Below the pieces are notes generated by a model, which saw only the letters and a program-made list of their open reading frames with translations, made no database searches and was not told where the DNA came from. A stretch of DNA of 11,924 bases from Chloroflexi bacterium RBG_16_48_8 (GTDB lineage Bacteria > Chloroflexota > Anaerolineae > Anaerolineales > E44-bin32), in NCBI GenBank assembly GCA_001795115.1, contig MGNI01000089.1, positions 20,652 through 32,575 on the forward strand. The letters run 5' to 3'. The position numbers and the translations under genes are program-made. Below are positions 1 to 6,220 of this stretch, piece by piece (the stretch's first letter is position 1; each line of letters opens with the position of its first letter).

Positions 1-2317
1 GGTGAGCAAGGATCTCTTCTAGTTCAGACTGTTTGAGAACTCTTGGATCCTTTCCCAAGAGATAGCGGTCTCCATCCGTTTCGGCTCCTCCAGTTGCCAG
101 GATCGTGACGCTATGTTCAAGCTCCACTTGGCTTTCCCGTCCTTGGATTACTGTACGGAAGTCTCCGACACTTCCGGTATGCTTGATAACCTGACTGTTC
201 AAATACACATGGATCCGATCATGGGCTACGATGCGGTTAACAAGGTCACGCAGCAAACGTTGAGGGTTTTCACCCTCAGCCACATAATAGATGTGGTGTA
301 AATTACCTCCAAGTTCGCCATTTTTCTCTACCAGATGGACCTGGTATCCAGCATCGGCGATCGTCAGAGCAGCCGTCATCCCCGAAACGCCACCTCCGAT
401 GATCAGTGCTGAACGAATTGGCTTTCGTTGTTCCTTGTTGATGGGCTGTGCCAATCGCACCCGTTCTACGCCCACTCGTATGAGTTCGCAGGCTTTGCGA
501 GTGGCGCCAACAGGATCGGATTGGTGAACCCAGGAGCAATGCTCACGAAGGTTGACCATTTCAATCAGGTAGGGATTGAGGCCTGATTCGGTTGCCAGGC
601 GTTGAAAGAGAGGTTCGTGGGTGCGGAGGCTGCAAGCTCCAATAACGAGGCGGTTGACATCTTTTACCTGATGGATAAGATTGGCAATTTGTTCTTTGCC
701 TTCTGCAAAACAGGCTAAGGGGAGAATGATTACTTCTTTTACGCCAGGAATCCCCTTAGCATATTCTGCCACGGATGGAAGATCGATGGTATTTGAGATC
801 TCGCCCGCACAACCGCATAATGCAATGCCGATGGATGGTTGTTCTGATCTCCTGCTCAATTGAAGAGGGACGTCATTTTGGCTGATGAAGGGTTGGGCTC
901 GACTGAAAGTATGCTGACCCAATTGATCCTGCATGATGCGCATGGCCTCCGCAGCAGCGCCAGATGCATCCAGGATGCTTTCCGCGATTTCTTTAGGGGA
1001 GGCGAAGGCTCCACACACAAAAACTCCGGGTCGACTGGTGGAGAGCGGTGCAAATTTATCCGTTTCGCAAAATCCGTATTCATTTAACACAATACCAAGT
1101 TTTCTGGCGATCTCCACCGCTCCTGAGGGGGGGCGAATGCCTACTGCCAGGACCACCATATCAAAACGTTCTTCCCTGACAGCTCCTTGTCCAAATGCTG
1201 CTTCTTCATGTTCACGACCTGTTGGATAGCGCAGGATGACCTCTCCCGTGTTTGGATCCTCCTGAATAGATGAGATGCGACAGCGTATGTACTTAATCTT
1301 GTATTGGTCGCGTGCCTTCAGATAGTATTGGTTGTATTCCTTGTTGAATGCGCGTTCATCCATGGTGAAAATACAGCACTCAACATCTGGGATGCGTTCT
1401 TTGGCCAATACAGCTTCTTTGGTGGCATACATACAGCAGATTGAGGAGCAGTATGGATATTTCTGATCGCGTGAGCCAATACATTGCAGCCAGGCAATCC
1501 TCTTAGGGATCTCGCCATCTGAAATGCGCTGGACGATCCCCTCTGTAGGACCTGAGTGAGAGGCCAGACGTTCATATTGCATGGAAGTGATCACATTGGG
1601 AATACGTCCAAATCCCAATTCCGGCATTTCACTAGGATCGAACGGTTGGAAGCCCATGGCCAGAATCAACGCACCCACATGGATTACGAACTCATTCGCT
1701 TCAGCGTTAAGGTTGATGGCATGGGTTGGACAAACCTCAATGCATTTTTGGCAGGACTCGCAACGGTCTGTTTTCTTGATCAAATAGTAGGTATTCGGCA
1801 CGGATCGGGGGGCTGATTTGTCGATAAGTTTCCGCATGCTTAGCCCAAGTTGAAATCCACTGGGTCGGATTTCGGGGCATACTTCAGCACATCGACCACA
1901 ATTAATACACAGGGTTGGATCAACAAATTGTGGGTTGCTCCGTAGTTTTATGTAGAAATCGCCAGCCTGCCCGTCGCATGAGATCATCTCGGTTGATGTC
2001 AGGACGGTAATATTGGGATGCCTGTTGTGATCCAATAGAGCAGGAGTGATACTGGGACGGGTACATCCAAAGCCATGGTCGGAGGTCCCTCGGCAGAGAA
2101 CACAGTCATGGGTAGGAAACATGAATCCCAATTGAGCAACTCGACCACCTAGGGCAGGGGTCGTCTCTAAAAGGTAGGCATGGATGCCGGCTTCGGCCAG
2201 ATCCAAGGCGGCTCGCATTCCCCCCACACCGCCACCGATAACCAGGACACCATCAGGCTTCTTTTTACCATTTCCCACTCGGGCTTCTTTGTTTGGTGGG
2301 GAGTTGTGTTGAACCAA
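1..2317 (-). CDS. hdrA: HdrA-like heterodisulfide reductase subunit A, iron-sulfur flavoprotein (C-terminus beyond window)
   Basis: An open frame of 772 codons with no stop runs off the left edge, so the C-terminal part is missing. Residues seen: FAD motif GGGVGG at 28-33; an HdrA-type cysteine region (C72, C75, C85); two ferredoxin 4Fe-4S motifs (C137/140/143/147 and C186/189/192/196); the HdrA signature C279-IGSRD followed by C290, C294, C295; further family cysteines C501, C503, C536, C562 (CSLRTHEP) and C594 (EHCSWVH); then a second FAD motif GGGVSG at 641-646. Two FAD modules mark the long HdrA form rather than the roughly 650-residue methanogen form. HdrA proteins are cytoplasmic electron-distributing, often flavin-bifurcating, subunits that exchange electrons between ferredoxin, NAD(P)H or hydrogenase and a second acceptor. 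Here it probably serves the Wood-Ljungdahl genes, but its partner subunits are not visible. The start is TTG at 2317, chosen because AAAGGAG lies 6 nt upstream; GTG at 2278 is an alternative. The family call is secure; the physiological role is inferred. Confidence 0.93.
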   Translation of the reverse strand, partial: MVQHNSPPNKEARVGNGKKKPDGVLVIGGGVGGMRAALDLAEAGIHAYLLETTPALGGRVAQLGFMFPTHDCVLCRGTSDHGFGCTRPSITPALLDHNRHPNITVLTSTEMISCDGQAGDFYIKLRSNPQFVDPTLCINCGRCAEVCPEIRPSGFQLGLSMRKLIDKSAPRSVPNTYYLIKKTDRCESCQKCIEVCPTHAINLNAEANEFVIHVGALILAMGFQPFDPSEMPELGFGRIPNVITSMQYERLASHSGPTEGIVQRISDGEIPKRIAWLQCIGSRDQKYPYCSSICCMYATKEAVLAKERIPDVECCIFTMDERAFNKEYNQYYLKARDQYKIKYIRCRISSIQEDPNTGEVILRYPTGREHEEAAFGQGAVREERFDMVVLAVGIRPPSGAVEIARKLGIVLNEYGFCETDKFAPLSTSRPGVFVCGAFASPKEIAESILDASGAAAEAMRIMQDQLGQHTFSRAQPFISQNDVPLQLSRRSEQPSIGIALCGCAGEISNTIDLPSVAEYAKGIPGVKEVIILPLACFAEGKEQIANLIHQVKDVNRLVIGACSLRTHEPLFQRLATESGLNPYLIEMVNLREHCSWVHQSDPVGATRKACELIRVGVERVRLAQPINKEQRKPIRSALIIGGGVSGMTAALTIADAGYQVHLVEKNGELGGNLHHIYYVAEGENPQRLLRDLVNRIVAHDRIHVYLNSQVIKHTGSVGDFRTVIQGRESQVELEHSVTILATGGAETDGDRYLLGKDPRVLKQSELEEILAH

Positions 2318-2323
2318 GAAAGG

Positions 2324-2330
2324 CTCCTTT
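2324..2330 (-). promoter_or_regulatory. Shine-Dalgarno site selecting the TTG start of hdrA
   Basis: AAAGGAG on the minus strand is followed by a 6-nt spacer and TTG. No ATG occurs in the hdrA frame between the upstream in-frame stop and the FAD motif, so this site decides the start. Confidence 0.65.
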
Positions 2331-2373
2331 GACTTCAAAATGTACGCAAACCTTCTCAATCAAAAACTGTACA

Positions 2374-2398
2374 GAGGCTTCCCGACAAGGAATGCCTC
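2374..2398 (-). promoter_or_regulatory. Hairpin in hdrA leader
   Basis: On the minus strand GAGGC-A-TTCC pairs with GGAA-GCCTC around the 6-nt loop TTGTCG, giving 9 bp with one bulged base. A run of five T follows about 8 nt after the stem, too far for a classical terminator. The left arm contains GGAGG, so the fold would hide that purine-rich stretch. It could be an attenuator; this is inference. Confidence 0.4.
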
Positions 2399-2451
2399 CT
2401 TCTATCTTCCGTGACAGATCACTATAAATCGTCCAATTTATACCAGATGGA

Positions 2452-2516
2452 TATGATAATCCCCCACCCTCTGACATGACGGTGAAAAAAGTCATAGTGG
2501 GTAGGGGATTATCGTA
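2452..2516. repeat. Long imperfect inverted repeat between the TrxR-like gene and hdrA
   Basis: The outer arms GATAATCCCC and GGGGATTATC are exact complements. A C/A mismatch follows, then ACCC with GGGT, an irregular stretch, then ATGAC with GTCAT closing on a loop GGTGAAAAAA. Three further outer pairs, one of them G-T, extend the stem. The structure spans 65 nt and is the strongest dyad in the window. On the minus strand no U tract follows. It may be a processing or termination hairpin, or a DNA operator. Confidence 0.6.
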
Positions 2517-2552
2517 CTCCCGAAATCATCCATTTCCTTGTATTCGTTCTCT

Positions 2553-2588
2553 CCTTGGATGTCCCTTTTAAGGGGAGTCTGTCCAAGG
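2553..2588. repeat. Two-tier inverted repeat after the TrxR-like gene
   Basis: CCTTGGA at 2553-2559 pairs with TCCAAGG at 2582-2588. An inner stem, TCCC with GGGA plus a wobble and an A-T pair, closes on a short loop, with internal loops TG and GTCTG between the tiers. It begins 57 nt beyond the stop codon of the TrxR-like gene. No poly-U tract follows on the minus strand, so it is not a textbook terminator. Confidence 0.5.
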
Positions 2589-2645
2589 TAAGTTTAAGTG
2601 AACAAGAGGTTGAAATGCGTGATCACCTGTAATGAAAAAGACTGG

Positions 2646-3551
2646 TTATTCGGGCTGTGTCAGTAAATACTCATAAGCTGCTAGGGCTGCTTTGGCACCT
2701 TCACCAACGGAAATGAGCACCTGTTCAGCGACGATGGTGGTTACATCTCCCGCTGCGAAAATTCCCTCATAGGAGGTGTGATTAGCGCAATCGACGACGA
2801 TGTGTCCCAGCTCATCACGTTTGACCAAATCGGCGACGACATCGGATTGGGGAACAAGCTCGAGTTCGACAAAGAATGCATCTGCATCAAGCTCGAGTTT
2901 TTTACCCTTCTTCTCGACCACGAGTGTGCGCGCATATTCATCGCCTTTTACAGCGGTAACTCGGTAACCTTCAAGGACTTCCACATTGTCTGCATTGAGC
3001 ACTTTTGTTCCCAGCGCTGATTCGAACTCTCCGTGGGACGGTGTCACCAGAGTCACTTTTTCGGCGGTGTGAGCCAACTCCGCTGTGGAGCGAAGGGCAA
3101 GTTTGGTGTCTCCGATCACGACCACATTGCGTTCAATGAAGAGGGGTGCATAGGAAACTGCGCTGTAACAAAGGCCGCGCATCATATATTCTTTTTCCCC
3201 AGGGACATCTATATGGCGTCCCAGTGCACCTGTGGCTACGATAAGGGATTTGGCTTCATACAGGGCACCTTCTCGAGTGGTGACTTTAAAGCCTCCCTCG
3301 ATTTTTTCAACCTTCTCAGCTTTGTCGAAAACGCGCGCATGCTCTTTGTAGTCAATCTCATTGGCGAAGCGGTTGACGGTTTCTTCACCGGTAATGACGA
3401 GATGTTTCTCAACAAAGGGAAGCTGTAAACGGTAATTGGTCTTCCCACCAAGATCACGGGTGATCAAGAGGACATTGAGCCTCTTGCGCAATGCATAAAC
3501 TGTAGCTGTTTAACCAGCGGGACCACCGCCCAAGATGATTAGATCGTACAT
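2646..3551 (-). pseudogene. Thioredoxin-reductase-like FAD oxidoreductase with an in-frame TAA at codon 14 and no CxxC
   Basis: From ATG at 3551 the frame reads a canonical TrxR start, MYDLIILGGGPAG, then TAA (3510-3512), then TATVYALRKRLNVLLI and about 280 intact codons. The stop sits inside the FAD-binding motif where the family usually has Leu or another hydrophobic residue; one base change, TTA to TAA, explains it. A good ribosome binding site overlaps the malic enzyme stop 15 nt upstream. Restarting at TTG 3491 would drop the first beta strand and the FAD motif and has no Shine-Dalgarno. The rest resembles TrxR: IVATGA at 104-109 and the second FAD contact GIFAAGDV ending at 270. The redox pair is absent, however: the position of CATC reads SAVS (130-133), and the NAD(P)H motif GxGxxA reads GDTKLA. 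It is therefore not a classical thioredoxin reductase. Possibilities are a ferredoxin/flavodoxin reductase-like flavoprotein, a decaying gene, or a sequence error at one base. Confidence 0.85.
3510..3512 (-). other. In-frame TAA within the GxGxxG FAD motif
   Basis: The codon directly after GGGPAG is TAA, and the downstream frame resumes in perfect register with family sequence. TAA has no known recoding to selenocysteine or pyrrolysine, so a nonsense mutation or a base-call error is most likely. Confidence 0.9.
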
Positions 3552-3560
3552 GGTTGTATG

Positions 3561-3568
3561 CTCCTCCT
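3561..3568 (-). promoter_or_regulatory. Ribosome binding site of the TrxR-like gene overlapping the malic enzyme stop
   Basis: AGGAGGAG lies 9-11 nt before the ATG at 3551 and shares bases with the TAG stop of the malic enzyme at 3567-3569. Its quality supports 3551 as the original start of the now interrupted frame and suggests translational coupling. Confidence 0.65.
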
Positions 3569-4931
3569 ATTCGTCTTCCGCCTCGGGGATAAACCCCTCG
3601 GCCATAAGTCTTTGTGTCATGTTACGTGAACGGCGGATGATGGTCTCCGCGTTTTTCAGCTCTTCTTCGTAGGTAAGCGGTTTCTTTGCAATGCCTTCTT
3701 CAACTGCCTTGGATGCTACGGCAGCTGCCACGCGTGGGAAGACTTCCCACTCATCCATCGTTGGTAAAATATACTCCTGGCTGAGGCCTTTATCTTCTGC
3801 CATTTTCGCCAGCGCACCTGCGGCAGCAATGCACATGGTGTCGGTGATTGTGCTGGCCTGGACATCGAGCGTGCCGCGAAAGATGGCTGGGAAGCCAAGA
3901 GAGTTATTGACCTGGTTGGGGAAATCGGATCTTCCCGTTGCCACGACAGCAGCACCTGCTTCCTTCGCGACCCATGGCCAGATCTCTGGAATAGGATTGG
4001 CGCAGGCAAATATTACGGGATTCTTAGCCATGGTCTTAATCCAATCCGCTTTAATCGTGTCTGGGTCAGGAGTAGAGAGGGCAATGACGACGTCCGAGCC
4101 TTTCAGGGCATCAGCGATATCGCCTTTACGCTGTTTCTTATTCGTTATCTGGCAGAATTTCCATTTGTCAACGTATTCGGATTTCCGCAGCTCGAGATCC
4201 TCACGATCTTTGTGCAAGATGCCTCTGCTATCCACAACGATGCAGTTGCCGGGATCTGCGCCAGAGGCAAAGATCAATCGGGCGACGGTAACATTGGCCG
4301 CGCCGGACCCCAGAAAAACGATTTTAGCAGCCTCAATTTTCTTCCCTACGATTTTCAAGGAATTAATCAAGGCGGCCAGTGTAACTGTGGCTGTACCCTG
4401 GGCATCATCATGGAAGACAGGGATTTCAGCTTTGGCGCGTAAGGTATCGAGAATTCGGAAGCATTTTGGTTGGGATAAGTCCTCCAGATTCACGGCGCCA
4501 AAACCAGGCTGAATCAGGAGAACCGTCTCGATGATCTTGTCTGGATCTTTGGTGTCCAGCATGATGGGCCAGGCATCCACACCTCCCAGATACTTGAAGA
4601 GAAGAGCCTTGCCTTCCATCACTGGCAATCCAGCCTTGGGACCAATATCTCCGAGACCTAATACGCGGGTTCCATCCGAGACAACAGCCACCGTGTTCCC
4701 TTTATGGGTATGTTCATAAACCAATTCGGGATTTGCTTGAATGGCTCTACATGGAGCAGCGACACCGGGTGTATACCAAATGGCAAAATCATTAAAATCT
4801 CGAACTCGAGCTTTCAATGAAGTTTCAACCTTTCCATGGTAGAAAGGATGGAGGCGCATGGCATCAGCGGAGGGCTGTTCGGCTTTTGCCAAGAGTTCCT
4901 CAACAGTTGTAGGTTCTGTTTTTGGGGGCAT
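3567..4931 (-). CDS. Malic enzyme (malate dehydrogenase, oxaloacetate-decarboxylating, NAD(P)-dependent)
   Basis: Catalyses malate + NAD(P)+ to pyruvate + CO2 + NAD(P)H in the cytoplasm. The 454 residues match the short prokaryotic form without a phosphotransacetylase fusion. Seen: the N-terminal malic domain with WYTPGVAAP (Tyr53), GDIGPKAGLPVMEGK (Lys108 as likely catalytic lysine) and the metal-binding HDDAQGT at 174-180; then a Rossmann domain with FLGSGAANV (207-214), CANPIPEI (310-317) and the conserved ATGRSDFPNQVNN (331-343). Nothing essential appears missing. ATG is preceded by GGAG at a 9-nt spacing. It lies 76 nt after acsE and 15 nt before the TrxR-like gene, so it is probably co-transcribed with both. 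Its place in an acetyl-CoA pathway operon suggests a link between pyruvate/malate and reductant or CO2. Cofactor preference cannot be read from the sequence. Confidence 0.95.
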   Translation of the reverse strand: MPPKTEPTTVEELLAKAEQPSADAMRLHPFYHGKVETSLKARVRDFNDFAIWYTPGVAAPCRAIQANPELVYEHTHKGNTVAVVSDGTRVLGLGDIGPKAGLPVMEGKALLFKYLGGVDAWPIMLDTKDPDKIIETVLLIQPGFGAVNLEDLSQPKCFRILDTLRAKAEIPVFHDDAQGTATVTLAALINSLKIVGKKIEAAKIVFLGSGAANVTVARLIFASGADPGNCIVVDSRGILHKDREDLELRKSEYVDKWKFCQITNKKQRKGDIADALKGSDVVIALSTPDPDTIKADWIKTMAKNPVIFACANPIPEIWPWVAKEAGAAVVATGRSDFPNQVNNSLGFPAIFRGTLDVQASTITDTMCIAAAGALAKMAEDKGLSQEYILPTMDEWEVFPRVAAAVASKAVEEGIAKKPLTYEEELKNAETIIRRSRNMTQRLMAEGFIPEAEDE

Positions 4932-5007
4932 AAATGAGATCTCCTCGTTATTTTTTGATCTTTACTTGGTCGAAGGATATTGTTGTGACCTGAAGAACAC
5001 CTTCATA

Positions 5008-5931
5008 TTATAGGCGCAAATAGGAATCTGTGTAAATAACCTTGTTCATGAGCACCTGAACCGTTTTCCAGATTTTAACCTGTCCGGGATCAGACATATC
5101 TACCTGGTCTGGTTCCAATTCCTCTCCCGCAGCAATGGCATCAAAGAGTTTCAGATAGAGAATTCCCACAGCGCTGCTATCGTCGCGATTCTCGATGATA
5201 TTAATCGTCTCTTTGAGTTTCATATCCAACGGATTGAGAATGGCGGAGTCAATACCAACAGCCAATAACATGACGAGATAAACCCGGTCGAGCAACGGGC
5301 GCATCTCATTTGGGACTGCGTTGGAAACGTTTGAGAGCCCAATGGTTGTCATCGGCGGTGGATCCATTAACATCTTAAGCATCCGCACGGTTTCGATCGA
5401 TTGGGGAACGTACTCCTGACACCCAGAGACAGTAAGGGCAAGTGGGTCGAAGTAAAGGTTCTCCATCGGGATACCCAATTCCATCGCCCGGGGTATCAAT
5501 TTTTCCATTGCGATGCCGATACGCGCATCTGCACTGACAGGGATACCGCTCTTCTCCATACAAAGGGCAATCAGCTTTGCACCATATTCGCTGGCCAATG
5601 GTGGGACTTTCTCAAGTCGTTCCTCCTCAGCTGAAGCGGAGTTGATAAAAGCGTTGGACCCGACTTTTTTAAGTCCAGTTTCAATGGCAGCCAGGTTGGT
5701 AGTATCGAAGGAAAGCGTCATTCCCGGAACAGCTTCCTGCATGACATCCACAAGCCAGTCAACGATCTCCGGGCCTGATTTCTTTTGAGGACCGATGTTG
5801 AGATCCAGACAATTAGCGCCGGCTTCTTTTTGAGCGCGCGCCAGATTTACAAAGAATCCCCCATCACGTTCAGCGATTGCATTTTTGACACTGGGTGAAA
5901 TGATGTGTATGTTTTCCCCTATTTTGTACAT
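5008..5931 (-). CDS. acsE: 5-methyltetrahydrofolate:corrinoid iron-sulfur protein methyltransferase
   Basis: Transfers the methyl group of methyl-THF to Co(I) cobalamin of the corrinoid iron-sulfur protein (AcsC/AcsD), joining the methyl and carbonyl branches of the Wood-Ljungdahl pathway. It is a cytoplasmic TIM-barrel pterin-binding enzyme. Seen: DLNIGP (43-48), SFDTTN (Asp76), INSAS (Asn97), YFDPL (Asp162) and GLSNVS (Asn201), matching the pterin-binding Asp and Asn residues of the family, and the closing NKVIYTDSYL. The 307 residues exceed the roughly 262 of the Moorella enzyme as I recall it. The excess is near 240-285, between the barrel's SAI and the terminal helix, and includes an acidic stretch ELEPDQVDMSDPGQ. 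The start is ATG 5931 with GGGAGGG 5 nt upstream; an ATG at 5973 in the same frame has no such site and would add 14 atypical residues. It has its own promoter upstream (6045-6072). Confidence 0.95.
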   Translation of the reverse strand: MYKIGENIHIISPSVKNAIAERDGGFFVNLARAQKEAGANCLDLNIGPQKKSGPEIVDWLVDVMQEAVPGMTLSFDTTNLAAIETGLKKVGSNAFINSASAEEERLEKVPPLASEYGAKLIALCMEKSGIPVSADARIGIAMEKLIPRAMELGIPMENLYFDPLALTVSGCQEYVPQSIETVRMLKMLMDPPPMTTIGLSNVSNAVPNEMRPLLDRVYLVMLLAVGIDSAILNPLDMKLKETINIIENRDDSSAVGILYLKLFDAIAAGEELEPDQVDMSDPGQVKIWKTVQVLMNKVIYTDSYLRL

Positions 5932-6220
5932 TAATTCCCTCCCATGAGGTTGTGATAGCGATAAGTGAGGCATTGTGTGAGAATGGGGCAGACCGATGAA
6001 AATCTTTGGAATAAAGAATGATTTTCAGCCTATCTGAGGAAAGGATTATATTAAATCTGATCGGTTAATCAACTCCCTTGTACTCTAGAAAGGTCCACCT
6101 CTGTTTTTTTGCTTGGCTGATATCTGGATAAGCAGTTACCTCCTTGTTTGTTTTATCAAAGTAAGCGATCCTTCATGCGTTTATCTATTTAAAACTGAAT
6201 TCCCAATCGGGTTTCCAGAA
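5932..6220. other. Spacer between cooC and acsE with promoter and an orphan ribosome-binding-like site
   Basis: 289 nt without a supportable gene. It contains the promoter at 6045-6072, leaving a 5' leader of about 100 nt before acsE. It also has a strong AAGGAGG at 6142-6148 on the minus strand that is not followed by any usual start codon at proper distance; the codon there is ATC and opens only 14 codons. No intrinsic terminator was recognised after cooC. Confidence 0.6.
6045..6072 (-). promoter_or_regulatory. Sigma70-type promoter for acsE
   Basis: On the minus strand TTGATT (-35, 4 of 6 consensus) and TATAAT (-10, perfect) are separated by 16 nt. Transcription would begin near 6038 and read acsE, the malic enzyme gene, the TrxR-like gene and perhaps hdrA. 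Prediction by motif only. Confidence 0.55.

Larger units (their letters stand above)
2318..2645. other. Gene-free, hairpin-rich spacer upstream of hdrA
   Basis: 328 nt lie between the TrxR-like gene and hdrA with no convincing gene. It holds three separate inverted repeats (listed individually) and an 8-bp palindrome GTGATCAC at 2619-2626. No cobalamin B12-box was seen by eye, and no intrinsic terminator with a U tract directly after a stem. AT-rich TATAAAT and TTTATAGT stretches occur on the minus strand near 2421-2441, but no matching -35 was found. The spacer is probably a leader, processing or termination region; its function is unknown. Confidence 0.6.

Noticed and set aside
1..2317. Possible frameshifts breaking the HdrA-like gene into pieces
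   Set aside because: Reading every codon of the frame from 2317 to the edge found no stop and no loss of similarity, so the gene is continuous and only cut by the window edge.
2265..2495. A 76-codon minus-strand frame in the hdrA leader, overlapping the hdrA start
   Set aside because: It has no ribosome binding site, begins inside the loop/arm of the long dyad, shows no recognisable domain, and overlaps hdrA by about 50 nt in another frame.
2318..2645. Cobalamin riboswitch controlling hdrA
   Set aside because: No B12-box-like sequence (GCCACTG type) was found on the minus strand of this spacer.
3033..3428. A 131-codon plus-strand open frame opposite the TrxR-like gene
   Set aside because: The opposite strand carries recognisable flavoprotein sequence; this frame is a by-product of its codon use.
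3510..3512. Recoding of the stop as selenocysteine or pyrrolysine
   Set aside because: The codon is TAA; those systems use TGA and TAG. The position is a structural hydrophobic site, not a catalytic one.
3691..4512. A 273-codon plus-strand open frame opposite the malic enzyme
   Set aside because: It is antisense to a clearly recognised, fully conserved enzyme, has low-complexity composition, and shows no family features.
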